Shown here piece by piece: positions 19,022-27,625 of a stretch of DNA of 64,000 nucleotides. Below the pieces are notes generated by a model, which saw only the letters and a list, made by a program, of their open reading frames with translations, was not told the origin of the DNA and did not search any database. The position numbers and the translations under genes are program-made. Source of the stretch: Streptomyces sp. NBC_00572 (GTDB lineage Bacteria; Actinomycetota; Actinomycetes; Streptomycetales; Streptomycetaceae); NCBI RefSeq assembly GCF_026341815.1, contig NZ_JAPENX010000001.1, positions 6,696,001 through 6,760,000 of the forward strand. The letters are read 5' to 3'. Numbering within the stretch: the stretch's first letter is position 1; every line of letters starts with the position of its first letter.

Positions 19022-20661
19022 TCCTGGTGTCCTTCGCTGGAGGCGGCGCCTGCGGTGACCGCCGGTGGTGCGGGGGAGTCCTGCGTCATGTGCCGCATCA
19101 GCACTTCCTGTGTGGCGTCCTCGCGGGTGACTTCGCCGGTCAGCCGTCCGGCGGCCATGGTGTAGATGCGGTCGCACATGCCGAGCAGTTCGGGCAGCTC
19201 GGAGGAGATGAAGAGAATCGCCTTGCCCTCGGCGGCGAGCCGGTCGATCACGGTGTAGATCTCGAACTTGGCTCCCACGTCGACTCCGCGCGTGGGCTCG
19301 TCGAGGATGAGGACGTCCGGTCCGGCGAGGATCCACTTGCTGAGAACGACCTTCTGCTGGTTGCCGCCGGAGAGGCGGCCGACCGGTTCGAGGACGTTCG
19401 GAGCCTTGATGTTCATGGTCCGCCGGTATCGTTCGGCCACCTTGCGTTCCTCATGCCCGTCGACGACGCCGCGGCGGGCGAGGGCGCCGAGGGACGCGAG
19501 CGAGATGTTCCGGCTCACGGAGTCCCCGAGGTCGAGACCGTAGTGCTTGCGGTCCTCGGTGACGTACGCGATGCCATGGGTGACCGCCTCGGGAACCGTA
19601 CGTGTCCGCACCTCGCGGCCGTCCTTGAACACGACGCCCTGCTCGTAGTGACCGTAGGAGCGGCCGAAGACGCTCATGGCGAGTTCGGTCCGGCCGGCCC
19701 CCATGAGCCCTGCGACGCCGACGATCTCCCCGCGGCAGACCTGGAGCGAGACCCCGTCGACGACCTTGCGGCCGCGGTCGAGCGGGTGGCGCACGGTCCA
19801 GTCCCGGATCTCCAGGGCGGGGTCGGCGTCGGCCGTGCCCTCGTACGGCGTGCGGTCGGGGAAACGGCTGTCGAGGTCCCGCCCCACCATGCCGCGGATG
19901 ATGCGCTCTTCGGTGGTGGTGGGGTCCCTGACGTCCAGGGTCTCGATGGATCGACCGTCGCGCAGGATGGTGACGGAGTCGGCGATCCGGGCGATCTCGT
20001 TCAGCTTGTGCGAGATGATGATCGAAGTGATGCCCTGGCTCTTCAGCTCTCGCATCAGTCGCAGCAGCTTCGCGCTGTCCTCGTCGTTGAGCGCCGCGGT
20101 GGGCTCGTCGAGGATCAGCAGGCGGACGTTCTTCGCCAGCGCCTTCGCGATCTCCACGAGCTGCTGCTTGCCGACCCCGATGTCGGCGACCCGGGTCTCG
20201 GGGTGTTCGTCGAGCCCGACCCGCCTGAGCAGTTCGGACGCACGGCGCAGCGCCTCGTGCCAGTCGATGATCCCGTGCCGGGACGGCTCGTTGCCGAGGA
20301 AGACGTTCTCGGCGATCGACAGGTAGGGAACGAGCGCGAGCTCCTGGTGGATGATGACGATGCCGCGCTGCTCGCTGGCCCTGATGTCCTTGAACCGGCA
20401 CGGCTCGCCGTCGAAGAGGATCTCTCCCTCGTAGCTGCCGTGCGGGTGGACGCCGGAAAGGACCTTCATGAGCGTCGACTTGCCGGCACCGTTCTCTCCG
20501 CACAGGGCGTGCACCTCGCCGCGCTCCACGGACAGGGTCACGTCGGACAGTGCTCTGACCCCGGGGAAGGTCTTGACGATGGACCGCATCTCGAGGACGG
20601 GGCCGGCCGGTGACGCGGCGGAGACGGGAACTTTGGGGGAGTGGGCCGGGGCGGGGGTCAC
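19018..20661 (-). CDS. Multiple-sugar ABC importer double ATPase (GguA-like)
   Basis: A 547-residue fused ATPase. The first half has Walker A GENGAGKST near 56-64, Q-loop IIHQELALVPYLSIAENVFLG and Walker B LLILDEPTAALN. The second half has GLMGAGRTELAMSVFG, signature LSGGNQQKVVLSKWIL and VLILDEPTRGVD. DVGAKFEIY and the length match XylG/GguA/MmsA. The GTG at 20661 overlaps the stop codon of the binding-protein gene (GTGA), so translation is probably coupled; no strong separate ribosome site is seen. An inner GTG (VPVSAAS) is a possible alternative start. It energises uptake together with the adjacent permease. Confidence 0.92.
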   Translation of the reverse strand: MTPAPAHSPKVPVSAASPAGPVLEMRSIVKTFPGVRALSDVTLSVERGEVHALCGENGAGKSTLMKVLSGVHPHGSYEGEILFDGEPCRFKDIRASEQRGIVIIHQELALVPYLSIAENVFLGNEPSRHGIIDWHEALRRASELLRRVGLDEHPETRVADIGVGKQQLVEIAKALAKNVRLLILDEPTAALNDEDSAKLLRLMRELKSQGITSIIISHKLNEIARIADSVTILRDGRSIETLDVRDPTTTEERIIRGMVGRDLDSRFPDRTPYEGTADADPALEIRDWTVRHPLDRGRKVVDGVSLQVCRGEIVGVAGLMGAGRTELAMSVFGRSYGHYEQGVVFKDGREVRTRTVPEAVTHGIAYVTEDRKHYGLDLGDSVSRNISLASLGALARRGVVDGHEERKVAERYRRTMNIKAPNVLEPVGRLSGGNQQKVVLSKWILAGPDVLILDEPTRGVDVGAKFEIYTVIDRLAAEGKAILFISSELPELLGMCDRIYTMAAGRLTGEVTREDATQEVLMRHMTQDSPAPPAVTAGAASSEGHQE

Positions 20662-21767
20662 CGCAGTTCCTTGGCGTCGATGTAGCCGGAGTCGACCAGG
20701 ACCTTCTGGTAGTTCGTCTTGTCGACGCTGACCGGATCGAGCAGGAAGGCGGGGACCACCTTCTTGCCGTTGTCGTAGGTGGTGTCGTCGTTGATCTCGG
20801 GCTTCTTGCCGGCGAGGACGGCGGTCACCATGTCGGCGGCGACCTGCGCGAGTGCGCGGGTGTCCTTGTAGACGGTCTGCGTCTGCTGGCCCGCGATGAT
20901 CGACTTCACGGAGGCGACCTCCGCGTCCTGGCCGGTGACGACCGGCAGCGGCTTCGCGGCGCTGCCGTAGTCGTCGGACTTCAGGGCGGACAGGATGCCG
21001 ATGGAGATGCCGTCGTAGGGGGACAGTACGGCGTCGACCCGGCCCGTGGCGTACGACGAGGTCAGCAGGTCGTCCATCCGCTTCTGCGCCGTCCCCCCGT
21101 CCCAGCGCAGCGTGGTGACCTGGTTGAGCTGGGTCTGCTGGGAGCGTACGACCAGCTGCTTCTTGTCGAGGTAGGGCTTCAGCACCTTCATGGCGCCGTT
21201 GAAGAAGTACTTGGTGTTGTTGTCGTCGTTGGACCCGGCGAACAGCTCGATGTTGAAGGGGCCCTTCTTCGAGCCGGCCTTCAGCCCCAGCTTCTCGACG
21301 ATGTACGTGGCCTGGAGTTCGCCGACCTTCTCGTTGTCGAAGGAGGCGTAGTAGTCGATGTGCGGGGAGCCCAGGATGAGCCGGTCGTAGGAGACGACCG
21401 GGATGTGGGCGTCCGCCGCCTGCTGCAGGACGTTGGACAGGGCCTCGCCGTTGATGGCGGCCACGACCAGGGCGTCGACGCCCTGGGTGATCATGTTCTC
21501 GATCTGGGCGACCTGCTGGTCGGGGTCGTCCTCGCCGTACTGCAGGGTCGTGGAGAAGCCGGCCTTCTTCAGGCTCGCGGTCATGTTCCGGCCGTCGGCG
21601 ATCCACCTCTCGGAGGACTTGGTGGGCATGGCGATGCCGATGGTGAGGTCCTGCTTGTCCTTCGACTCCTGGCTGCCCCCCTGGCTGTTCTGCCCGCAGG
21701 CGGTCAGGAGCAGGGCACAGCCGGTGGTCACGGCCAGGAGGGCGGATGCGGATCGGAACTTCTTCAT
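20658..21767 (-). CDS. Multiple-sugar-binding lipoprotein (ChvE-like)
   Basis: A 369-residue solute-binding lipoprotein with an N-terminal signal and lipobox LLTAC (Cys near 24). The mature domain starts TIGIAMPTKSSERWIADG, with QVAQIENMITQGVDALVVAAI, VVSYDRLILGSPHIDYYASFDN and GQDAEVASVKSIIAG. These are hallmarks of ChvE/XylF-type proteins, which bind arabinose, xylose, galactose or glucose. The start is ATG 21767 rather than the upstream GTG, because MKKFRS is a standard signal start and CAGGTAA lies upstream. It is first in its unit and divergent from a LacI regulator, with the operator TGTTAGCGCTCACA between them. Arabinose is the expected main ligand. Confidence 0.9.
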   Translation of the reverse strand: MKKFRSASALLAVTTGCALLLTACGQNSQGGSQESKDKQDLTIGIAMPTKSSERWIADGRNMTASLKKAGFSTTLQYGEDDPDQQVAQIENMITQGVDALVVAAINGEALSNVLQQAADAHIPVVSYDRLILGSPHIDYYASFDNEKVGELQATYIVEKLGLKAGSKKGPFNIELFAGSNDDNNTKYFFNGAMKVLKPYLDKKQLVVRSQQTQLNQVTTLRWDGGTAQKRMDDLLTSSYATGRVDAVLSPYDGISIGILSALKSDDYGSAAKPLPVVTGQDAEVASVKSIIAGQQTQTVYKDTRALAQVAADMVTAVLAGKKPEINDDTTYDNGKKVVPAFLLDPVSVDKTNYQKVLVDSGYIDAKELR

Positions 21768-21906
21768 GGGCGTTACCTGGCAATCCCGTCGTCGGGGGGC
21801 GGCTCCGACCGGGGACGGGCTCGACGGCAGCGCGTGTCCTCGCACCACCGGGACGGCGCCGTTCCGGCTGGGTGGCCAGGGCGTCGGCGCCCCGGTCGAG
21901 GTAGAT

Positions 21907-21920
21907 TGTTAGCGCTCACA
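21907..21920. promoter_or_regulatory. Arabinose-type LacI operator, copy 3
   Basis: TGTTAGCGCTCACA in the 228-bp gap between the ChvE-like gene and the divergent LacI gene, placed to control both. It is an exact match to the sites at 11610 and 37532. Confidence 0.88.
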
Positions 21921-21995
21921 ACCGCGTGATACAAGAGGCGCTAAGGTTTTTCTCGCATCGATACACAGCCGTAAGCAGGGAGAAGGGAAGCGAAC

Positions 21996-23042
21996 GTGGC
22001 GCATCCCGCGGAAGACGTCCGCCCGCCGACGATGGCCGACGTCGCACGAGAGGCGGGGGTCTCCCACCAGACCGTCTCCCGGGTGCTGAGCGATCACCCC
22101 AACGTACGCGCGGCCACCCGGGAGCAGGTCACCCTGGCCATCGAGCGGCTGGGCTACCGCCGCAACTCGGCCGCACGCGCCCTGGTGACGCGCCGTACGA
22201 GGACGCTGGGTGTCATCGCCGTCAACACCGCTCTGTACGGCCCTGCCAGCACCCTGACCGGCCTGGAGGAGGCGGCCCGGGAGCAGGGCTACCTCGTCTC
22301 GACCGTCAGTCTGCGCACCGGAGAGGGGCAGGGGCTCAAGGACGCCATCGACCACCTCGCGTCCTGGGGTGTGGAGGGTGTCGTCGCCATCACCCCGCAA
22401 CGCTCGCACGTGCAGGCACTCGCCGAGCTGGACGCGCCCTTCCCCGTGGTCACCGTGGAGGGTGGTCATCAGCTCGACCTGCCCGGCGTCTCCCTCGACC
22501 AGGAGCTCGGCGCCCGCATGGTCACGGAGCATCTGCTCGCCGCCGGGCACAGCACCGTCTGGCACGTGGCGGGTCCCGACGACTGGCTGGAGAGCGAGGC
22601 CCGCACCGCGGGCTGGCGCGCCGTCCTGGAGGAGAACGGCGTCCGGCCTCCCCGCGTACTGACGGGGGACTGGAGCCCGCTGTCCGGGTACCGGGCGGGG
22701 CAGGAACTCGCGGGACTCGCCCTGGCCCGCCGCGGGGCGACACCGGTCACGGCCGTCTTCGTCGCCAACGACCAGATGGCGCTCGGAGTCCTGCGGGCGC
22801 TGCGCGAGGGCGGGATCCGCACCCCGGGGCAGGTGGCCGTCGCCGGCTTCGACGACATCCCGGAGGCCGAGTACTTCCCTCCGCCCCTGACGACGGTCCG
22901 CCAGGACTTCGCCGCCATCGGGCGCCGGAGCATCGGGCTCCTGGTGGACCACATCGAGGGGCGTGCCCGGAAGGCCGAGCATCTCCTGGTGGAGCCGCAG
23001 CTCATCATGCGCGCGAGCACGCGTCCTTCGAGCGAGGCCTGA
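21996..23042 (+). CDS. LacI-family arabinose regulator
   Basis: A 348-residue repressor with helix-turn-helix TMADVAREAGVSHQTVSRVL (residues 12-31), hinge YRRNSAARALVTRR, and a sensor domain from TLGVIAVNTALYGPAST to GFDDIPEAEYFPPPLTTVRQ. The GTG at 21996 follows AGGGAGAAGGG. It sits between the ChvE-like importer and araBAD, and the recurring TGTT(A)(A/G)CGCTCACA boxes flank both. I infer that it binds those boxes and is released by arabinose or a derivative. This would replace the AraC of enteric bacteria, or the GntR-LacI hybrid AraR of Bacillus. Self-regulation through the 21907 box is expected. The effector is not proven. Confidence 0.88.
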   Translation: MAHPAEDVRPPTMADVAREAGVSHQTVSRVLSDHPNVRAATREQVTLAIERLGYRRNSAARALVTRRTRTLGVIAVNTALYGPASTLTGLEEAAREQGYLVSTVSLRTGEGQGLKDAIDHLASWGVEGVVAITPQRSHVQALAELDAPFPVVTVEGGHQLDLPGVSLDQELGARMVTEHLLAAGHSTVWHVAGPDDWLESEARTAGWRAVLEENGVRPPRVLTGDWSPLSGYRAGQELAGLALARRGATPVTAVFVANDQMALGVLRALREGGIRTPGQVAVAGFDDIPEAEYFPPPLTTVRQDFAAIGRRSIGLLVDHIEGRARKAEHLLVEPQLIMRASTRPSSEA

Positions 23043-23149
23043 CGTAGCGGGCGGCTCTCGCCACCACATCCTGGCCGCCGGTGAGCAGGCCTCCTGTCGG
23101 TCGTGCCGTCGGCCGACGGCCGTGGGCGGTCCGGCGTCCGGCGGCGCCC

Positions 23150-23287
23150 GCGCGTCGGTCCGCCCACGTAAGCGCCCCCACCGCCAGGGCCCGCGCGTCG
23201 GTCCGCCCGCACAAGCGCCCCTGCCGCCAGGGCCCGCGCGTCGGTCCGCCCGCGCAAGCGCCCCCACCGCCAGGGCCCGCGCGTCGG
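23150..23287. repeat. 43-bp tandem repeat, three copies plus partial
   Basis: Copies start at 23150, 23193 and 23236, each beginning GCGCGTCGGTCCGCCC and ending CCGCCAGGGCCC, with a fourth partial at 23279. They differ at a few positions. The period is not a multiple of three, so the array is not protein coding. It lies between the LacI stop and araB. A RNA role or recombination product are both possible; I see no spacers. Confidence 0.85.
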
Positions 23288-23360
23288 CCGTCCGGCCCTC
23301 CCCGTCGGCCGCCCCACCTCCTGCCGGGCCGGTCGCGGCGCCGGGGCTGCCTCCGGCGTA

Positions 23361-23378
23361 GAAGTGAGCGCTCACTTC
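23361..23378. promoter_or_regulatory. Perfect 18-bp palindrome upstream of araB
   Basis: GAAGTGAGCGCTCACTTC is self-complementary throughout. Its core GAGCGCTC shares the right half GCGCTCAC with the arabinose boxes, so it may be a symmetric, high-affinity site for the same LacI protein. Confidence 0.7.
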
Positions 23379-23439
23379 AGCGTGCCCCTTTCTTGTCGAA
23401 TGTTCGACAGAACTGCACCCAGCTCTTGTCCGATTCAAT

Positions 23440-23453
23440 TGTGAGCGTTAACA
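23440..23453. promoter_or_regulatory. Arabinose-type LacI operator, copy 4 (araB)
   Basis: TGTGAGCGTTAACA is the exact reverse complement of copy 1 at 11523. It lies 47 bp before the araB start and 61 bp after the palindrome, close to where the promoter should be. Confidence 0.88.
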
Positions 23454-23500
23454 ATCAGGATGCTCCTCCGACCCCTGCTCATGACGAGAGAGACCGCATC

Positions 23501-25207
23501 GTGACCACACACGCCCTTTCCGACCCCGCAGCCCGTCACCATCCCGAGGCCTGCACCATCGGAGTCGACTTCGGCACCCTCTCCGGGCGCGCCGTCGTGG
23601 TCAGGGTCCGGGACGGCGCCGAACTCGGTTCGTCGGTCCACGAGTACCGCCACGCGGTCATCGAGGACCGCCTTCCCTCCACCGGCGCCCCACTGCCCCC
23701 CGACTGGGCCCTGCAGCACCCCGAGGACTGGCGCGACGTCCTTCGTACCGCCGTTCCGGCGGCGCTCGCCGACGCCGGAGTCGACCCGGCCCGCGTCATC
23801 GGCATCGCCACCGACTTCACCGCCTGTACGGTCCTGCCGACCACCCCGGACGGCACCCCGCTCGCCCTGACGCCCGAGTGGGCCGACCGCCCGCACGCCT
23901 GGCCCAAACTGTGGAAGCACCATGCGGCCCAGGGGCAGGCCGACCGCATCAACGCCCTCGCTCACGCCCACGGCGAGAAGTGGATCGCACGGTACGGCGG
24001 CAAGATCTCCTCCGAGTGGCAGTACGCCAAGGCCCTGCAGGTCCTGGAAGAGGACCCGGCCGTCTACGCCGCCTGCGCCCGCTGGATCGAGGCGGCCGAC
24101 TGGATCGTCTGGCAGCTGACCGGCACCGAGTCCCGCAACACCTGCACCGCCGGCTACAAGGGCATCCACCAGGACGGCGCCTACCCCTCGCCAGGCTTCC
24201 TCGCCGGACTCCACCCGGAATTCGCCGACTTCCCCGCCACGCGCCTGGAGCACCCCCTGTCACCCCTGGGCTCCCGTGCCGGTGGACTGAGCGGCCGGGC
24301 CGCGCACTGGACCGGCCTCCCCGAGGGCATCGCCGTCGCCGTCGGCAACGTCGACGCCCACGTGGCCGCGCCCGCGGCGGGCGCCGTCGAGAACGGCCGG
24401 ATGCTCGCCATCATGGGCACCTCCACCTGCCACGTCCTCAACGGCGCCACCCTCGCCGAGGTCCCCGGCATCTGCGGGGTCGTCGACGGAGGCATCGTCA
24501 AGGGTGCCTACGGCTACGAGGCCGGCCAGAGCGCGGTCGGTGACATCTTCGCCTGGTGGCTCCGCCAGGGCGTCCCGGACCCTTACCGCGTCGAGGCGGA
24601 GGCGGCGGGCGAGGACCTGCACCAACTCCTGACCCGCAAGGCCGCCGACCAGCCGGTCGGCGCGCACGGTCTGGTCGCCCTGGACTGGATGAACGGCAAC
24701 CGTTCCCCTCTGGTCGACCACCACCTCTCCGGAGTCATCGCGGGCCTCACCCTCGACACCCGCCCCGAGGACGTCTACCGGGCCCTGCTCGAATCCACCG
24801 CCTACGGCACCCGGATGATCGTCGAGACCTTCGAGGACGGCGGCATCCCCGTCGAGGAGTTCATCGTCACCGGGGGCCTGAAGAAGAACGCGCTGCTCAT
24901 GCAGATATACGCCGACGTGCTCCGCCGCCCCGTCTCCCTCGGCACATCCGAGCAGGGGCCGGCGCTCGGATCGGCCATCCACGCCGCCGTCGCCGCAGGC
25001 GCCTACCCCGACGTCCGCTCCGCCGCCTCCGTCATGGGAAGCGTCCAGCGCCACGCATACGTGCCCGACCCCGCACGGGCCGACGCCTACGACGCGCTGT
25101 TCCACGAGTACCGCGCCCTCCACGAGCACTTCGGCACAGGCGCGGACCTCCTCCTGCACCGCCTGCGACGGATGCGCAACACCGCACGCGCCGCCAGCAC
25201 CGACTGA
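23501..25207 (+). CDS. araB: L-ribulokinase
   Basis: A 568-residue FGGY-family kinase that phosphorylates L-ribulose at C5 with ATP, the second step of arabinose breakdown. Seen: the N-terminal phosphate motif IGVDFGTLSGRAVVV, the long ribulokinase segment GGKISSEWQYAKALQVLEEDP, NVDAHVAAPAAG, the adenosine-site motif IMGTSTCHV, DWMNGNRSP and the C-terminal FGGY motif region FIVTGGLKKNALLMQIYADV. Length agrees with E. coli AraB (about 560). The GTG at 23501 is taken because it follows GAGAGAG; an ATG at 23481 is out of frame and stops after seven codons. It is first of three genes araB-araA-araD with short gaps. Confidence 0.94.
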   Translation: MTTHALSDPAARHHPEACTIGVDFGTLSGRAVVVRVRDGAELGSSVHEYRHAVIEDRLPSTGAPLPPDWALQHPEDWRDVLRTAVPAALADAGVDPARVIGIATDFTACTVLPTTPDGTPLALTPEWADRPHAWPKLWKHHAAQGQADRINALAHAHGEKWIARYGGKISSEWQYAKALQVLEEDPAVYAACARWIEAADWIVWQLTGTESRNTCTAGYKGIHQDGAYPSPGFLAGLHPEFADFPATRLEHPLSPLGSRAGGLSGRAAHWTGLPEGIAVAVGNVDAHVAAPAAGAVENGRMLAIMGTSTCHVLNGATLAEVPGICGVVDGGIVKGAYGYEAGQSAVGDIFAWWLRQGVPDPYRVEAEAAGEDLHQLLTRKAADQPVGAHGLVALDWMNGNRSPLVDHHLSGVIAGLTLDTRPEDVYRALLESTAYGTRMIVETFEDGGIPVEEFIVTGGLKKNALLMQIYADVLRRPVSLGTSEQGPALGSAIHAAVAAGAYPDVRSAASVMGSVQRHAYVPDPARADAYDALFHEYRALHEHFGTGADLLLHRLRRMRNTARAASTD

Positions 25208-25272
25208 CCGGGCCCGCCTCCCTCCCCGTAAGGCCCGACCTCTCCCCAGCACCTCCGAGGAGCACACCCGAC

Positions 25273-26781
25273 ATGACGCTCGCCCAGCCCGACCGCGAGA
25301 TCTGGTTTCTCACCGGCAGCCAGGCCCTCTACGGCGACGACACCCTGGCCCAGGTCGCCGACCAGTCCCGCGCCATCCGCGACACCCTCGCCGACCAGCC
25401 CCAGATGACCGTCCGCCTCGTGTGGAAGCCGGTCCTCACCGACGCGGCCGCCATCCGCGCGGTCTGCCTGGAGGCCAACGCCGACGACCGCTGCATCGGC
25501 CTGATCGCCTGGATGCACACCTTCTCCCCGGCCAAGATGTGGATCGCCGGCCTCGACGCCCTGAGCAAGCCCTTGCTGCACCTGCATACCCAGTCCAACC
25601 TCCGACTGCCCTGGTCCACCATCGACATGGACTTCATGAACCTGAACCAGGCCGCCCACGGCGACCGCGAGTTCGGCTTCGTCCAGACCCGGCTCGGTGT
25701 CCCGCGCAAGACCGTGGCCGGCCATGTCTCCACCTCCGACGTCGTCGACCGCATCGCCGGATGGGCCCGCGCCGCCGTCGGCCGATCCGAACTCACCACC
25801 CTCAAACTCGCGCGGTTCGGCGACAACATGCGCGACGTGGCCGTCACCGAAGGCGACAAGGTCGAGGCACAGCTGCGGTTCGGGGTCTCGGTCAACACCT
25901 ACGGCGTCAACGACCTCGTCGCCGCGGTCGACGCCGCCCCCGACGACACCGTCACCGCCCTCGTCAAGGAGTACCAGGACCTCTACGCCCTCGCGCCCGA
26001 GCTGCGGCCCGGCGGCGAGCGCCACGACTCCCTGCGCTACGCCGCTCGCATCGAAGCCGGCCTGCGTACCTTCCTCACGGAAGGCGGGTTCCGCGCCTTC
26101 ACCACCAACTTCGAGGACCTCGGCGGCCTGCGCCAGCTGCCCGGCCTCGCCGTGCAGCGACTGATGGCGGACGGCTACGGCTTCGGCGGCGAAGGGGACT
26201 GGAAGACCTCCACCCTGCTGCGCACACTGAAGGCGATGGCCCACGGGCTGCCCGGCGGCACCTCCTTCATGGAGGACTACACCTACGACCTCACGCCCGG
26301 CCAGGAGCTCATCCTCGGCGCCCACATGCTCGAGGTCTGCCCCTCCCTCACGACGGCCGCGCCCACCTGCGAGATCCATCCGCTCGGCATCGGCGGACGC
26401 GAGGACCCGGTCCGCCTCGTCTTCGACGCGGACCCCGGTCCGGCCGTCGTCGTCGGTCTCGCCGACATGGGCGACCGGTTCCGCCTCGTCGCCAACCACA
26501 TCGACGTCGTCGCCCCGCCCGAGCCGCTTCCCCGGCTTCCCGTCGCCCGCGCCGTCTGGCGACCCCGCCCCGACCTCCGTACCTCCACCGAGGCCTGGCT
26601 GACGGCCGGAGCACCGCACCACACCGTCCTGACCACCGCTCTCGGCGGGGAGGAGCTCGAAGACCTCGCCGAGATGCTGCGGACCGAACTCGCCGTCATC
26701 GACGAGGACACCACCATCCGGCGCTTCACGCGCGAGCTGCGCTGGAACCAGGCCTACCACCGTCTGGCCCAGAGCCTGTGA
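25273..26781 (+). CDS. araA: L-arabinose isomerase
   Basis: A 502-residue metal-dependent isomerase that converts L-arabinose to L-ribulose in the cytoplasm. The start ATG 25273 has GAGGAGCAC upstream. Family landmarks are REIWFLTGSQALYG, WMHTFSPAKMWIAGL, LHLHTQSNLRLPW, DMDFMNLNQAAHGDREFGF, FTTNFEDLGGLRQLPGLAVQ, GYGFGGEGDWKTSTLLR with an active-site Glu, FMEDYTYDL with another, and CEIHPLGIGG and RLVANHIDVV with metal-site His. Length equals that of E. coli AraA (500). No departures are seen. It lies between araB and araD and is probably in the same mRNA. Confidence 0.96.
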   Translation: MTLAQPDREIWFLTGSQALYGDDTLAQVADQSRAIRDTLADQPQMTVRLVWKPVLTDAAAIRAVCLEANADDRCIGLIAWMHTFSPAKMWIAGLDALSKPLLHLHTQSNLRLPWSTIDMDFMNLNQAAHGDREFGFVQTRLGVPRKTVAGHVSTSDVVDRIAGWARAAVGRSELTTLKLARFGDNMRDVAVTEGDKVEAQLRFGVSVNTYGVNDLVAAVDAAPDDTVTALVKEYQDLYALAPELRPGGERHDSLRYAARIEAGLRTFLTEGGFRAFTTNFEDLGGLRQLPGLAVQRLMADGYGFGGEGDWKTSTLLRTLKAMAHGLPGGTSFMEDYTYDLTPGQELILGAHMLEVCPSLTTAAPTCEIHPLGIGGREDPVRLVFDADPGPAVVVGLADMGDRFRLVANHIDVVAPPEPLPRLPVARAVWRPRPDLRTSTEAWLTAGAPHHTVLTTALGGEELEDLAEMLRTELAVIDEDTTIRRFTRELRWNQAYHRLAQSL

Positions 26782-26821
26782 ACACCCCGACCGCCACCGC
26801 CTCAGCCCGGCAAGGGCGCCC

Positions 26822-27571
26822 GTGACCGCCTCCACTCCCACCAGGACGGAGTCCTCCGTGAGCACGACCGTTTCCAAGGAACTGCGCCGGGAGGTACTGG
26901 AGGCCAACCTCCGCATCCCCCGAGCCGGGCTCGCCACCCTCACCTGGGGCAACGTGAGCGGTGTGGACCGACAAGCCGGCGTCTTCGTCATCAAGCCCTC
27001 GGGTGTGGCCTACGACGTCCTGAGGGAGGAGGACCTGGTCGTCGTCTCCCTGTCCGACGGGAGCGTCGTGGACGGCCACCTGCGTCCGTCCACCGACACG
27101 GAGACGCACCGCAGTCTCTACCTGGCCTTCCCCTCCATAGGAGGCGTGACCCACACGCATTCCACCCACGCCGTCGCCTTCGCCCAGGCCCGGCGTGCGA
27201 TACCGGTGCTCGGTACGACCCACGCGGACACCTTCAACGGCCCCGTCCCCGTCACCGCGGCCCTCACCCCCCAGCAGTGCGCCACGGACTACGAGTACAA
27301 CACCGGCCAGGTCATCGTGGACCTGCTGGGCCATGACGACACCCTGGCCAGGGAAGTCCCCGGCGCCCTGGTCGCCCATCACGGCCCCTTCACCTGGGGC
27401 ATCGACGCCACCACGTCCCTGGAGCACGCCATCATCTGCGAGGCGGTGGCCGAGATGGCTCTCCACACCATCGCCCTGGGCACGGTCGAACCCCCGCAGC
27501 ACGTCCTGGACCGCCACTTCACCCGGAAGCACGGCCCGGACGCGTACTACGGCAACGGTCCCTCCGCCTGA
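26822..27571 (+). CDS. araD: L-ribulose-5-phosphate 4-epimerase
   Basis: A class II aldolase-fold, zinc-dependent enzyme that turns L-ribulose 5-phosphate into D-xylulose 5-phosphate, feeding the pentose phosphate pathway. Motifs: LREEVLEANL-like helix, TLTWGNVSGVDR, VIKPSGVAYDVL, the zinc ligands in THTHSTHAVAFAQ, TTHADTFNGPVPV and VAHHGPFTWG with the third His. Two starts are plausible: GTG 26822 after AAGGG, and GTG 26858 after GGAG with 6-base spacing, which would give a protein closer to E. coli AraD. The annotated longer form has 249 residues. A perfect hairpin follows the stop and ends the araBAD operon. Confidence 0.94.
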   Translation: MTASTPTRTESSVSTTVSKELRREVLEANLRIPRAGLATLTWGNVSGVDRQAGVFVIKPSGVAYDVLREEDLVVVSLSDGSVVDGHLRPSTDTETHRSLYLAFPSIGGVTHTHSTHAVAFAQARRAIPVLGTTHADTFNGPVPVTAALTPQQCATDYEYNTGQVIVDLLGHDDTLAREVPGALVAHHGPFTWGIDATTSLEHAIICEAVAEMALHTIALGTVEPPQHVLDRHFTRKHGPDAYYGNGPSA

Positions 27572-27577
27572 CGCGTC

Positions 27578-27610
27578 GGAGGGGAGCCAGGATCATCCTG
27601 GCTCCCCTCC
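27578..27610. terminator. Perfect 15-bp hairpin after araD
   Basis: GGAGGGGAGCCAGGA (27578-27592) and TCCTGGCTCCCCTCC (27596-27610) pair around TCA. It lies between the convergent araD and GH10 xylanase genes and probably serves both. Confidence 0.9.
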
Positions 27611-27625
27611 GTCAACGGTACGAGG

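Noticed and set aside
23150..23287. CRISPR array
   Set aside because: The 43-bp units are adjacent, with no spacers and no cas genes nearby.
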